Assembly: GCA_019638235.1 (NCBI GenBank)
Contig: JAHBUE010000004.1
Coordinates: forward strand, 99,213 to 163,212
Direction of reading: 5' to 3'
DNA: 64,000 nucleotides
DNA from: Cyclobacteriaceae bacterium
GTDB lineage: Bacteria > Bacteroidota > Bacteroidia > Cytophagales > Cyclobacteriaceae
Shown in pieces: positions 17,434-26,571 of the stretch. Each line of letters begins with the position of its first letter. The stretch's first letter is position 1. A program made the position numbers and the translations under genes. Under the pieces are notes generated by a model. It did no database searches, was not told the origin of the DNA, and saw only the letters and a program-made list of their open reading frames with translations.

Positions 17434-19557
17434 TTACCGTGCTGCAATTAACTTTTTCAGGATTTCCTGCGCGGCATCGGTAATAACCGTGCCCGGCCCG
17501 AAAATGAACGAAACGCCATTTTCTATCAGGAAATCATAATCTTTTTCGGGGATTACCCCCCCGGCCACTACCAGTATGTCTTCACGTTTTATTTTTTTCA
17601 GGGCTTCAACCAATTCGGGAATGAGCGTTTTATGCCCCCCGGCCAGGCTGGAAGCGCCCACAATGTGCACATCATTTTCTGCGGCCTGCATGGCTACTTC
17701 TTCGGGGGTTTGAAACAACGGCCCTATGTCCACATCAAAACCCATATCGGCAAAGCTGGTAGCAATAACTTTTGCGCCCCGGTCGTGCCCGTCCTGCCCC
17801 ATTTTTGCAACGAGTATTCGCGGCCTGCGCCCGTCTAATGCTGCAAATTCGTCAGCCAGTTTGCGTGCCTCTTCAAAATGAATGTTGCTTTTCATTGCGC
17901 CCGAATATACACCCGAAATAGATTTAATAGATGCCTTGTATCGCCCGAATGCTTTTTCCATGGCATTAGAAATTTCTCCCAGCGTGGCGCGTTCGCGTGC
18001 AGCGGCTATGGCCAGCTCCAATAAATTTCCCGAACCTTGCAATGCTGCCGTGTGTAATGCTTGTAATGCCTGTTCGCATTTCTGCTGATTGCGTTCTGCC
18101 TTCAGTTTATTTAACCGTTCAACCTGCTCTTTACGAACAGCCGTGTTATCCACTTCAAGAATATCGAAATCGGGTTTTTCGTTTACACGATATTTGTTTA
18201 CGCCAACAATCACATCCACACCCGAATCAATACGCGCCTGTTTGGCTGCGGCTGCCTGCTCAATGCGCATTTTGGGTATGCCGCTTTCAATGGCTTTGGT
18301 CATGCCACCAAGTTGTTCTACTTCGGTTATTAATTCCCACGCTTTTTCTGCAAGCTCTTTGGTAAGCGATTCAATGTAGTACGACCCACCCATTGGGTCA
18401 ACAACACGGGTAATGCCGCTTTCCTTTTCTAAATACAGTTGTGTGTTGCGCGCAATGCGTGCCGAGAAATCGGTAGGCAGGGCAATGGCTTCATCTAACG
18501 AATTGGTATGCAACGATTGTGTGCCACCCAATACGGCAGCAAGCGCTTCAATACAGGTTCGGGTAACGTTGTTGTACGGGTCTTGTTCGGTTAAACTCCA
18601 ACCCGATGTCTGGCAATGCGTGCGCAACGCCATCGACTTAGGATTTTTTGGGTTGAACTTCTGTACAATTTTCGACCAGAGCAATCGACCGGCACGCATC
18701 TTGGCAATCTCCATGAAAAAATTCATACCAATACCCCAGAAGAAGGAAAGGCGCGGTGCGAAATCATCAATGGCAATGCCTGCTTTTATTCCCGTGCGAA
18801 TGTATTCGAGGCCATCGGCTAACGTATAGGCTAATTCAATGTGTGCCGGTGCGCCTGCTTCGTGCATGTGATACCCGCTAATGCTGATGGAGTTGAACTT
18901 GGGCATGTGGCGCGAGGTGTATTCAAAAATATCGGCAACAATGCGCATAGAAGGTTCGGGCGGATAAATGTACGTGTTGCGCACCATGAACTCTTTTAGT
19001 ATGTCGTTTTGTATAGTGCCGCTAAGTTGCGCGGGTGCAACACCTTGCTCTTCGGCTGCCACAATGTAAAACGCGAGGATAGGAATTACCGCACCGTTCA
19101 TTGTCATGCTCACCGACATTTTATCCAACGGTATCTGGTCGAACAGAATTTTCATATCCAGCACCGAGTCGATAGCTACACCTGCTTTGCCAACATCACC
19201 GGCTACGCGCGGATGGTCGGAATCGTATCCGCGATGCGTGGCCAAATCAAATGCCACCGATAATCCACGCTGACCGGCCGCAAGATTTTTTCTATAAAAT
19301 GCGTTTGACTCTTTAGCTGTTGAAAACCCTGCGTATTGGCGTATCGTCCACGGCCTTATGGTGTACATAGTGGCGTATGGCCCGCGCAGGTAGGGCGGTA
19401 TGCCCGCTGTAAATTTTGTATGGATAGAATCGGCAATATTGTTTTTCGTGTAAACAGGCTTTACCTCGATTTGCTCCGGGCTGCTCCAGGGTTTTAAAAC
19501 CGGCTCCTCATTACTTTCCGGTTTACGGATATTTATTTTAGAGAAATCGGGTTTCAT
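17434..19557 (-). CDS. mutB: Methylmalonyl-CoA mutase, large (catalytic) subunit
   Basis: The 707-residue subunit interconverts L-methylmalonyl-CoA and succinyl-CoA with adenosylcobalamin. The N-terminal TIM barrel (about residues 30-550) starts with [31 protein letters not shown], the substrate-binding block. The C-terminal cobalamin domain carries DGHDRG (the D-x-H-x-x-G B12 motif) in [17 protein letters not shown] take the ATG at 19557, which overlaps the mutA stop (ATGA) and gives the usual start; an in-frame ATG at 19590 lies inside mutA. It functions as a heterodimer with MutA in propionate metabolism. Confidence 0.96.
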   Translation of the reverse strand: MKPDFSKINIRKPESNEEPVLKPWSSPEQIEVKPVYTKNNIADSIHTKFTAGIPPYLRGPYATMYTIRPWTIRQYAGFSTAKESNAFYRKNLAAGQRGLSVAFDLATHRGYDSDHPRVAGDVGKAGVAIDSVLDMKILFDQIPLDKMSVSMTMNGAVIPILAFYIVAAEEQGVAPAQLSGTIQNDILKEFMVRNTYIYPPEPSMRIVADIFEYTSRHMPKFNSISISGYHMHEAGAPAHIELAYTLADGLEYIRTGIKAGIAIDDFAPRLSFFWGIGMNFFMEIAKMRAGRLLWSKIVQKFNPKNPKSMALRTHCQTSGWSLTEQDPYNNVTRTCIEALAAVLGGTQSLHTNSLDEAIALPTDFSARIARNTQLYLEKESGITRVVDPMGGSYYIESLTKELAEKAWELITEVEQLGGMTKAIESGIPKMRIEQAAAAKQARIDSGVDVIVGVNKYRVNEKPDFDILEVDNTAVRKEQVERLNKLKAERNQQKCEQALQALHTAALQGSGNLLELAIAAARERATLGEISNAMEKAFGRYKASIKSISGVYSGAMKSNIHFEEARKLADEFAALDGRRPRILVAKMGQDGHDRGAKVIATSFADMGFDVDIGPLFQTPEEVAMQAAENDVHIVGASSLAGGHKTLIPELVEALKKIKREDILVVAGGVIPEKDYDFLIENGVSFIFGPGTVITDAAQEILKKLIAAR

Positions 19558-20678
19558 GCTGCATTTACTTTTTGTAAAAATTTTTTCCACGAACGTTCCG
19601 TTAACTGCTGTATCAGTTGTTCGAGGTAAAACGAACCAGCCGTTGGGTCGGCCACTTTGCCGATGTGCGACTCCTCGCGTAAAACATGCGACACGTTAAT
19701 GGCAATGCGCGCAAGCCGGTCGTCTGTTTCATCCGAAGGTATTAACGTTACAGATGAACACCCGCCCAATATTGCCGCAAGGCCGGCTGTTGTAGCCTTC
19801 AGCATGTTGCCGTGCGGCTCAAAGGCTTCGTTAACCCAGGCATTGCTCCACGCATGAATAACAGTGGTTTGCGCTTGTGCGTGTTCAACACCATACGCCA
19901 ACAAAATGTTATGCCACAACAAACGCAATACTTTTAGTTTGGCTATTTCGATAAAGAAGTCTGTTGAAATAGTTGTTGTAAAGAAAATCTGTTGAAGCGC
20001 GGAAGGGTTTTCCGACACGTTAAGTTGATTGATTGTGGCAACAGCTTTTGCAAGCAAATCGCTGATTTCTTCATCAGCATCTTTTTCATCGGATGAAATG
20101 CCAAGGCACTTTATTTTTTCGTGGCTGGATAGCGTGTGGATAAACTTGTGCAAAACTTGTGGATGATGTGGATAAGTTTTTTGCAGCACAAAACCCTGAA
20201 AAGTTGATGCACCGGAAGCGTTACTATTTATGTAGCGTATTAATTCATCGGCAAAATTTTCTGAAACCAAATCGCACACAAAACCCACCGTACAATAGCC
20301 CCATTCAATGTTGGCAAGCAATATATCAAGCGAAACAGTGCTGTTTGTAAGTTCAAATACAATGCCCTCGGCTCCGGCAGCTAAATAATTTAATGCTTTT
20401 TTGTTGGCCTCTGCCTCGGCTAACACCTTGACTTTAGGCAGGTTACGCCAGGCACGCGCACCGAGAAATCCGTTTGCGGACGGGGCGAGCGAAAACGGGC
20501 CTTCAGGCGTGTTGGATGAGTCGTAATAAGGAAGCCCCGAAAGCCCCGACTTCTGCCAGTTAAGCGCCTCTAATGGATTTTTACCGCCTGCTTCGGGTGT
20601 GGCAGCGTTAACCCAATCCTCGCCAGAGGCAGGCAAAAACGTTGAAAGCAATTCATTAAGCCCGATATTGTTTTCCAT
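19554..20678 (-). CDS. mutA: Methylmalonyl-CoA mutase, small subunit (short form)
   Basis: The 374-residue protein is related to the barrel of MutB ([62 protein letters not shown]) but lacks a cobalamin motif. It is much shorter than actinobacterial MutA (over 600 residues) because the B12-like C-terminal domain is absent. It serves as the non-catalytic partner of MutB; overlapping stop and start codons imply coupled translation. A cluster of DnaA boxes lies inside the coding region (20135-20175). Confidence 0.9.
   Translation of the reverse strand: MENNIGLNELLSTFLPASGEDWVNAATPEAGGKNPLEALNWQKSGLSGLPYYDSSNTPEGPFSLAPSANGFLGARAWRNLPKVKVLAEAEANKKALNYLAAGAEGIVFELTNSTVSLDILLANIEWGYCTVGFVCDLVSENFADELIRYINSNASGASTFQGFVLQKTYPHHPQVLHKFIHTLSSHEKIKCLGISSDEKDADEEISDLLAKAVATINQLNVSENPSALQQIFFTTTISTDFFIEIAKLKVLRLLWHNILLAYGVEHAQAQTTVIHAWSNAWVNEAFEPHGNMLKATTAGLAAILGGCSSVTLIPSDETDDRLARIAINVSHVLREESHIGKVADPTAGSFYLEQLIQQLTERSWKKFLQKVNAA
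20135..20175 (+). promoter_or_regulatory. Cluster of three DnaA boxes inside mutA, upstream of dnaA
   Basis: Two perfect DnaA boxes (TGTGGATAA, the complement of TTATCCACA) occur at 20135-20143 and 20167-20175, and an 8/9 match (TGTGGATGA) lies at 20158-20166, directly abutting the second perfect one. All three have the same orientation and lie about 740-780 bases before the dnaA start. Confidence 0.6.
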
Positions 20679-20735
20679 TGCGGCAAGTTAGCAAACCTTA
20701 AATTGCTTTACAGTATGTGGTTTGTGATTTGGTGA

Positions 20736-20830
20736 GTTAAAAAATTTTTAAAAATACTTTACTATGTATGAATAAATATTTTTGCCTTTTTATAACAGTA
20801 TTTTTTTCAAAAAAATCAAGAGGTACAGGT
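20736..20830. other. AT-rich stretch upstream of dnaA
   Basis: This part of the 235-base mutA-dnaA gap is nearly pure A/T (blocks such as AAAAAATTTTTAAAAA and ATTTTTTTCAAAAAAATC). It could be a DNA unwinding element or simply the divergent promoter region. No DnaA box was found inside it. Confidence 0.35.
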
Positions 20831-20913
20831 GTTGTTTTCTTAAATCCTTTTTTTACATCTTTGTCTCCCTTTCCCAATTGCGGAAACGAATTTAACTCAA
20901 ACATTGAATCTAA

Positions 20914-22323
20914 ATGGTAGCTGACTGCACAACAGTATGGAATGATTGTCTCGAAATCGTTAAGGAAAGTGTAGGAGAAGAGAATTTTAATACCTGGTTT
21001 AAACCGATTGTTCCCTTGCGCGTGGAAGGTGATGTGCTCACTATCCAGGTGCCGTCACAGTTTTTCTACGAGTGGCTTGAAGATAATTATGTGAACGTGT
21101 TGAAGAAGGCCGTGCACAAAGCCATTGGCCCCGATGGCCGGTTGGAATATTCTGTAATTGTGGATAGCGGCAACACGCAAAATCCACCGGTAACGGTCAA
21201 TTACCCTAACGGCATAAACGGAAAGCGCGCCAACGGCAACAACAGCGATTATTCTCCGTTTACGTTCCGCGCGTTAAATCCACAAACCATTAATTCACGA
21301 CTTAACCCAAGTTATTCTTTCGATAATTTTGTTGAAGGCGATTGCAACCGGTTGGCGCGCTCTGCCGGAGTGGCCGTAGCGAAGAAGCCGGGCGTTACAT
21401 CTTTTAACCCGTTAATGTTATATGGCGGAGTGGGTGTAGGTAAAACGCACCTGGTGCAGGCAATCGGGAATGAGATTAAAGCCAACATGCCCGAAAAGAT
21501 TGTGCTGTATGTTGACCAGAACGATTTTACCACGCAGTTTTTAAACGCACTTCAAAATCATAAACTCCAGGAGTTTCAGAATTTCTATTTACAGGTTGAT
21601 TTACTTATCCTCGATGACGTGCAGTTTTTGGCCGGTCGCGAAAAAACGCAGGAAATGTTTTTTCACATTTTTAACCAGTTGCACCAATCCGGTAAGCAGG
21701 TTATAATGACCAGCGATTGCCCCCCGCGCGATATGAAAGGTTTCCAGGAGCGTTTGCTTTCGCGTTTTAAATGGGGCCTGACTGCCGATTTGCAGGAACC
21801 TGATTTTGAAACCAAGTTGGCTATCATTCACCGTAAAATGCAGGCTGATGGCATTGCTATCCCTACCGAAGTTGCCGAATACCTCGCGTATAGTGTAGAC
21901 ACCAACCTGCGCGATATGGAAGGCGTGCTTAATTCATTGATTTTCCATGCTACGTTATTGAAAAAAGAAATTGACCTTGACCTTGCAAAGGAAGTTCTGA
22001 AAAACATCATCCGCGAAATTCAGTCGGATGTAAGCGTAGATTTTATTCAGAAGATCGTTTCGGAATATTTTAAGGTTGACCTCGAAGCCATGAAAGGCAA
22101 AATGAAAAAGCGTGAGATTGTTATTCCGCGCCAGGTGGCTATGTACTTCTGCAAACGCTACACCCAGCTAACACTTGCGCTGATCGGTGAGAATTTCGGT
22201 GGCCGCGACCACAGCACCGTTATTCACGCCCTCGAATCGGTTGAAGACATGATGAAAACCGATTCCAACTTCAAAGTTTCTGTTGAAGAACTTGGTAAGA
22301 AGTTGAAGATGAGGATGAATTGA
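20914..22323 (+). CDS. dnaA: Chromosomal replication initiator protein DnaA
   Basis: The 469-residue protein has all four DnaA domains: domain I (WNDCLEIVKESVGEENFNTWFKPI), a variable linker to about residue 115, the AAA+ core with Walker A GGVGVGKTHLVQAIGNE and Walker B LLILDDVQFLAG, and the C-terminal helix-turn-helix with the signature GGRDHSTVIHALESVE that reads DnaA boxes. Length is typical. It is divergent from the mutA-mutB operon. Its last 50 bases or so, with the following intergenic bases, are repeated at 22933-22990. Confidence 0.98.
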   Translation: MVADCTTVWNDCLEIVKESVGEENFNTWFKPIVPLRVEGDVLTIQVPSQFFYEWLEDNYVNVLKKAVHKAIGPDGRLEYSVIVDSGNTQNPPVTVNYPNGINGKRANGNNSDYSPFTFRALNPQTINSRLNPSYSFDNFVEGDCNRLARSAGVAVAKKPGVTSFNPLMLYGGVGVGKTHLVQAIGNEIKANMPEKIVLYVDQNDFTTQFLNALQNHKLQEFQNFYLQVDLLILDDVQFLAGREKTQEMFFHIFNQLHQSGKQVIMTSDCPPRDMKGFQERLLSRFKWGLTADLQEPDFETKLAIIHRKMQADGIAIPTEVAEYLAYSVDTNLRDMEGVLNSLIFHATLLKKEIDLDLAKEVLKNIIREIQSDVSVDFIQKIVSEYFKVDLEAMKGKMKKREIVIPRQVAMYFCKRYTQLTLALIGENFGGRDHSTVIHALESVEDMMKTDSNFKVSVEELGKKLKMRMN

Positions 22324-22443
22324 TTCAGGGGTTAGTGCCCATTTGAAAATTAATTGCTAAGAGATTCCAACCATTTGGGCGTAAGATGTGTCTAAGTAGA
22401 TGCGAAACCTTCGGGTAATCGCTTAACACTAAACAAGTAGGCA

Positions 22444-22827
22444 ATGAAAACACCTAAAATATATTGGATTTCGGTATTCGTCATGGTTTCCTTTTTTACA
22501 GCTTGTGAAAAAGAAGACGTGGCTTGCACTGATGAAAAAGCCTTTTGCAACTTGGTTAACAAACAAGAATTTAATGCAACCGGGCAGGTTATTGATAACT
22601 TTCTTGAGTCACTTCAAAAAAATGATGACTTGGCATTAGAAAAACTCAAGGAGTGGCTGGAGTGCAAAAGTTGCGTAAAAACGGCAGAAATACTTTGTAA
22701 TTCGTGTATCGAAACACTTCCACTTCAAAGTGAGATTCTTGTGAAATTTAACGCTAACGGCCAGGTAGTTGAGAAAACTATGGATATATCGATGAGCGAT
22801 AAGCTAAAATTTGAGGGGTATCATTAG
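22444..22827 (+). CDS. Small Cys-rich lipoprotein of unknown function
   Basis: The 127-residue protein starts with a lipoprotein signal (MKTPKIYWISVFVMVSFFTAC). The mature part has eight or so cysteines in pairs (VACTDEKAFC, LECKSCVKTAEILCNSC), suggesting disulfides or metal binding in the periplasm, and a helical middle (ALEKLKEWLECK). I recognise no family. It follows dnaA by 120 bases on the same strand. A frameshifted, truncated second copy lies at 29851-29992, and a fragment of the degP-like gene's 3' end starts 21 bases after its stop. Confidence 0.75.
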   Translation: MKTPKIYWISVFVMVSFFTACEKEDVACTDEKAFCNLVNKQEFNATGQVIDNFLESLQKNDDLALEKLKEWLECKSCVKTAEILCNSCIETLPLQSEILVKFNANGQVVEKTMDISMSDKLKFEGYH

Positions 22828-22848
22828 CGGTTTATCAATTGCCTAAGA

Positions 22849-22872
22849 ATAAAATTATACGGCAGCACTTCT
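22849..22872. repeat. Left copy of 24-bp direct repeat (fragment of the degP-like 3' end)
   Basis: These 24 bases (starting ATAAAATTATACGG, ending GCACTTCT) are identical to 33134-33157, inside the last codons of the DegP-like gene, and similarity with scattered mismatches continues for several bases on both sides. Read on the minus strand the fragment still encodes EVLPYNFILR, the DegP-like C-terminus, but has no gene in front of it. The rest of 22828-23127 holds only this, the dnaA-end repeat and a GTTGGTG/CACCAAC dyad. Confidence 0.85.
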
Positions 22873-22932
22873 ATTGATCTCAATTTTTGTTGGTGAGCTT
22901 GCGCATAATCCTGCACTCAAACACCAACAACA

Positions 22933-22990
22933 GTTTCTGTTGAAGAACTTGGCAAGAAGTTGAAGATGAGGATGAATTAACTTAGGGGTT
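22933..22990 (+). repeat. Duplicated 3' end of dnaA
   Basis: This 58-base segment matches 22276-22333 (last 16 codons of dnaA plus ten bases after it) with only about four differences. One change turns the TGA stop into TAA. Further downstream, ACTATAAACAAGTA resembles ACACTAAACAAGTA before the lipoprotein gene, so the original duplication was probably longer. Confidence 0.9.
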
Positions 22991-23127
22991 GGCTCTGTAA
23001 AATCCATACAGATACAATAATTTGGTGAAGTATGTGTGCTACTATAAACAAGTAACAGGCAAGCGCAGGGCAACTGTACTCCACTAAAAGCCTCACTATT
23101 TTTGTACAGTCTGACACAAACATACCA

Positions 23128-23652
23128 TCAGATTTGCTTTTCAGCCTTCTCCATTAAAATCGGCAATGCCTTTCTGAACCAAAAAGTGTAATGATGCGGA
23201 TTGGTTTGAATATCCTTTTGCAACTGTTTCGGACAAATCCATTGAAAACTTTGCACTTCGCAAGAGTTGGGTTTAGGCTTTTCGCTGGTAATACCTGTAA
23301 AGACATAATCAAATTCGTGCTCAATAAGATTATTTTCAACAGGCACTTTGTACAGAAACGAAAATTTGCTTTCAAGATCACAATGTAAGCCCATTTCAAA
23401 TTGTAACCTTTCTAAGGCACTTTCTTTTATGTCTTCTCCTAATTGCGGATGTGAACAGCAGGCGTTTGTCCACAAGCCACCACCGTGGTACTTTTGTTCT
23501 GCCCGCTGATGAATTAACATTTCTCCATTTTCATTGAAAATAAAAACAGAAAATGCCCTATGCAATACCCCTTTAATATGAGCCTCCAACTTATCCATTT
23601 CACCGATAGCCATATCATTTTCATTCACCAACACTACTTTATTTCTGTTCAT
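23128..23652 (-). CDS. idi: Isopentenyl-diphosphate delta-isomerase, type 1
   Basis: The 174-residue Nudix-fold enzyme interconverts IPP and DMAPP. The catalytic Cys lies in LWTNACCSHP, the acidic Nudix-like helix is in ESALERLQFEMGL, and the second catalytic Glu region is IEHEFDYVFTG. Length fits bacterial type 1 enzymes (about 180). It is the last gene of the carotenoid operon, 12 bases after the photolyase stop, and supplies precursors for that pathway; dxr of the MEP route lies at 36872. No GGPP synthase gene is in the cluster. Confidence 0.96.
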   Translation of the reverse strand: MNRNKVVLVNENDMAIGEMDKLEAHIKGVLHRAFSVFIFNENGEMLIHQRAEQKYHGGGLWTNACCSHPQLGEDIKESALERLQFEMGLHCDLESKFSFLYKVPVENNLIEHEFDYVFTGITSEKPKPNSCEVQSFQWICPKQLQKDIQTNPHHYTFWFRKALPILMEKAEKQI

Positions 23653-23664
23653 ACATTTTCTGCT

Positions 23665-24972
23665 TTAAGGTTTTAATGCTTCACTATAAACTCTCAATAC
23701 TCTTTCTCTTGCAAAAGTGTGTTCCACAACAGGCTTGGGGTAATCAGTTGTTTCAAATTCAGAAATCCATTTGCGGATGTATTTTAAATCCTTATCAAAC
23801 TTTTCAGTTTGCAGTTCGGGACTAAACACCCTGAAATAAGGCGCGGCATCGCAACCGCATCCTGCCGTCCATTGCCAGTTGCCATTGTTGGCTGATAAAT
23901 CATAATCATTGAGCTTGTACGCAAAGTATGCTTCCCCCCACCGCCAGTCAACTAATAAATGCTTGCACAAAAAGCTTGCAACAATCATCCGTACCCGGTT
24001 GTGCATATAACCTGTTTCGTTAAGTTGCCGCATTCCGGCATCCACAATCGGATAGCCGGTTTTTCCTTCACACCAAAGCTGAAATTCCGCTTCATTATTT
24101 CGCCATTGGATATGCTCATATCGTTGTTTAAACGAATGATGAACGACTTTGGGAAAGTGATAGAGAATTTGCATGAAAAACTCTCTCCAGATTAATTCAG
24201 AAAGCCAAACCGTATTGTGTTGCAGCGCAAAGGCTACGCATTTACGAATACTGATAGTGCCGAAACGCAACGCAATTCCCAGTTGTGTAGTTCGTTGCAT
24301 TGCCGGATAATCCCTGTATTTATCGTATTCGTTGATGATTGCAGAGTTTAATTCCGGCTTTTCAAAAATCATATCCGTTTCTTTAAAGCCTATGGCATTT
24401 AACGAATGAATGGGTGAATGTTCTTGCTGAAAAAAGTTTTTATAGTTTAATTTCACCGGCTGATAATTTGCAGCCTGCAGGGTTTCTCTCCATTTTTTGG
24501 AGTAGGGTGTATAAACAGTATAAGGAGTTCCATCGTTTTTGAGGATGTCGTTTTTATCAAAAATAACCTGGTCTTTACAGGCTTTAAACGAAATCTTTTT
24601 ATCCTTAAAAAACTTGTAAATCGCTGTATCTCTCTCAATGGCTTGGGGTTCGTAATCCCGGTTGCAATAAATCGCTTGTATATCGTATTCTTCCGAAAGT
24701 ATTTTGTAAACTTCCACCGGATTGCCAAAATAAGTGTTGAGTTTTGTTCCGTATTTTTTTAGCTCAATGTTTATTGTGTTTAATGCCTGATGGATATAAT
24801 GCACCCGCCTGTCTTGTTTGTTTTCTAATTTTTCTAAAGTACCGGTATCAAAAATGAAAACAGGCAATACCGAAAAATTAGTATTCAAAGCGTGATATAG
24901 TCCTGTATTGTCTTCCAAACGCAAATCTCTCCTAAACCAAAAAATGACAACCTTGTTTTTTACATCATTCAT
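23665..24972 (-). CDS. phrB: Deoxyribodipyrimidine photolyase (class I type)
   Basis: The 435-residue flavoprotein repairs UV-made cyclobutane dimers using blue light. The N-terminal Rossmann-like antenna domain begins VIFWFRRDLRLEDNTGLYHAL. The C-terminal FAD domain has the conserved GYPIVDAGMRQLNETGYMHNRVRM, LCKHLLVDWRWGE and the terminal NGNWQWTAGCGCDAAPYFRVFSP that lines the dimer pocket. Length is slightly below the E. coli enzyme (472). Its ATG overlaps the lycopene cyclase stop by 4 bases, placing repair and pigment genes in one transcript, a known Bacteroidota pairing. A cryptochrome-like role cannot be excluded. Confidence 0.94.
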   Translation of the reverse strand: MNDVKNKVVIFWFRRDLRLEDNTGLYHALNTNFSVLPVFIFDTGTLEKLENKQDRRVHYIHQALNTINIELKKYGTKLNTYFGNPVEVYKILSEEYDIQAIYCNRDYEPQAIERDTAIYKFFKDKKISFKACKDQVIFDKNDILKNDGTPYTVYTPYSKKWRETLQAANYQPVKLNYKNFFQQEHSPIHSLNAIGFKETDMIFEKPELNSAIINEYDKYRDYPAMQRTTQLGIALRFGTISIRKCVAFALQHNTVWLSELIWREFFMQILYHFPKVVHHSFKQRYEHIQWRNNEAEFQLWCEGKTGYPIVDAGMRQLNETGYMHNRVRMIVASFLCKHLLVDWRWGEAYFAYKLNDYDLSANNGNWQWTAGCGCDAAPYFRVFSPELQTEKFDKDLKYIRKWISEFETTDYPKPVVEHTFARERVLRVYSEALKP

Positions 24973-25652
24973 TTTTCCTTGAAGTTAGAGAACAGCGATA
25001 CTACTATCATGAATTGTGCATAACCATAAACTGTATCTTCAATGGGGATAGTCAGCAGCCTGATGTTCAGGATATGCTCCGGATTGTAATTCACAATGGG
25101 CGATTCCAAACCCGTTCCGGTTAATATGCCATTGACCAGAAAAAAGCCCGGCATTAAAACCAAAAAAGCAAATGAAGCTTTGCCAATCCAGTCCGCCTTT
25201 TCTACATAATACAAATAAATCATTATGAAAGCAGCGACTAAAGCCGTAACGAACGGATATATTTTATTGTGAAATAAAACAGCGATTAGCAGGCAAACTA
25301 CAATAGTTGTCAGGGCTAAAAACTTATTGTATTTATTTGCCCAACTCAGGTTAAAAAATTTATCTAAACAGAAGTAAGTAAAAACACAGGAAAAAGGAAT
25401 ACAGAAAAAGAACAGGCATTCTTCCAAAGGCAATCCAAGAATAGTAAACCCAAGCGTATAATTTGTATTAAACCACCAAACACCTGTTTTTGTAAACCAT
25501 ACATCCCAGGCTATAAAAGGCATTGCGGTTAAAGCGGCAGCTTTACTATAAGCTCCAAAATGCCGATTGAACTTTATTCTGCTGTCAAACGAAGCAATGA
25601 AACAAATAATGACCGTTAAAAAATTAATTAATAAGTATGTATATGGACTCAT
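24969..25652 (-). CDS. crtY: Lycopene beta-cyclase (CrtYcd-type membrane protein)
   Basis: The 227-residue protein has about seven membrane segments and no FAD motif. It belongs to the CrtYc/CrtYd fused family typical of Bacteroidota and not the soluble CrtY of Proteobacteria. The characteristic PLEECLFFF motif is seen near residue 85 (GLPLEECLFFFCIPFS), and a second pseudo-repeat near 200 has TIPIEDTVYGYAQFMIV. It converts lycopene to beta-carotene in the membrane. Overlaps of 4 bases with both flanking genes show a tightly coupled operon. Confidence 0.92.
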   Translation of the reverse strand: MSPYTYLLINFLTVIICFIASFDSRIKFNRHFGAYSKAAALTAMPFIAWDVWFTKTGVWWFNTNYTLGFTILGLPLEECLFFFCIPFSCVFTYFCLDKFFNLSWANKYNKFLALTTIVVCLLIAVLFHNKIYPFVTALVAAFIMIYLYYVEKADWIGKASFAFLVLMPGFFLVNGILTGTGLESPIVNYNPEHILNIRLLTIPIEDTVYGYAQFMIVVSLFSNFKEK

Positions 25653-26107
25653 TCAGCTTTTTTATTAAAATACATTTTGAAATATTTTACCGGAACCCAC
25701 AAAAAGCCGAAGCACTCCCCTTTTTCTTTCCCCGTATGCTTATGATGTTGTTTATGTGCCCTGCGAATAGCAAGTAAATATGGGTTTTTGGTATTTTTTA
25801 AAAAGGGGATACGCTGATGAATAAATATGTCGTGAACAAAAAAATACGCCATTCCATAAATGCTGATTCCTGAGCCAATGTAAAAAATGTAATTAAAGCC
25901 TTGCGTACTTCCAACGTACATCAGGGCAATTGCCGGTAGGGCAAAAATGATAAAGAAATAATCATTTTTCTCAAGATGCCCCCGATTACTGTGGTCGTGA
26001 TGGTCGCGATGCAGCACCCATAAAAACCCGTGCATTACATATTTGTGGATTAACCAGGTAGCTCCTTCCATCAAAATAAATACTGTTAATACAATGAGTA
26101 TATTCAT
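25649..26107 (-). CDS. crtZ: Beta-carotene hydroxylase (fatty acid hydroxylase fold)
   Basis: The 152-residue di-iron membrane enzyme adds 3-hydroxyl groups to beta-carotene to give zeaxanthin. The histidine clusters are plain: HKYVMH, HRDHHDHSNRGH, HDIFIHQR and HKQHHKH, in the order expected for CrtZ. Membrane segments flank them. Length matches bacterial CrtZ (150-175). It overlaps the unknown gene upstream and crtY downstream by 4 bases each. Confidence 0.95.
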   Translation of the reverse strand: MNILIVLTVFILMEGATWLIHKYVMHGFLWVLHRDHHDHSNRGHLEKNDYFFIIFALPAIALMYVGSTQGFNYIFYIGSGISIYGMAYFFVHDIFIHQRIPFLKNTKNPYLLAIRRAHKQHHKHTGKEKGECFGFLWVPVKYFKMYFNKKAE

Positions 26108-26571
26108 GGTGTATCTTTCGTATTTAAAAGTTCATTTATCAGCTTCAATAACACAGGGGAAACAACGTGATGCCTGTTATTCTTCAGAAAATGTTCGTCT
26201 TCCTTGATTTGATGATTATAACCTAAAAATGAAGGTGTATTTTTTTGTACAGACAACCTGACAAATCTTATTTCTATATTGTTTGGTTCATCGTTGACGG
26301 CTTTTTCAATATTTTTCTTGCCCTCATTAAACGTATTCAGTTTTGAAATAGGGTTTATGGTATGATTTGCCCAAATGGTTTGCAAGCCGCCTAAGTAAGC
26401 CAGGTAAACAGTATTGTTCTGTTTTGGTTTCAATTCTTCGATCATTGTTTTGCAAAGATTTTTGTCGGAAACGGCTTTATCATAGTTTTCACGGATATAA
26501 TCTAAACCCATTGCAGCGTTGATGTGAGAGCTGACTAAAAGCAGACATATAACTGAAAATATCTTTGTCAT
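26104..26571 (-). CDS. Exported protein of unknown function inside the carotenoid operon
   Basis: The 155-residue protein has a signal peptide (MTKIFSVICLLLVSSHINA) and then a wholly helical mature part (YIRENYDKAVSDKNLC; YLAYLGGLQTIWANHTINPISKLNTF; NIEIRFVRLSVQ) that resembles a short TPR-like helical repeat protein. I know of no assigned function. It overlaps crtB and crtZ by 4 bases each, so it is translated with the pigment enzymes. It might be a periplasmic partner for carotenoid placement, but that is a guess. Confidence 0.8.
   Translation of the reverse strand: MTKIFSVICLLLVSSHINAAMGLDYIRENYDKAVSDKNLCKTMIEELKPKQNNTVYLAYLGGLQTIWANHTINPISKLNTFNEGKKNIEKAVNDEPNNIEIRFVRLSVQKNTPSFLGYNHQIKEDEHFLKNNRHHVVSPVLLKLINELLNTKDTP

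Noticed and set aside
16770..18160. Further DnaA boxes in the CHAT and mutB genes (TTATCCACC, TTATCCACT)
   Set aside because: Single 8/9 matches, widely spaced; expected by chance in coding sequence.
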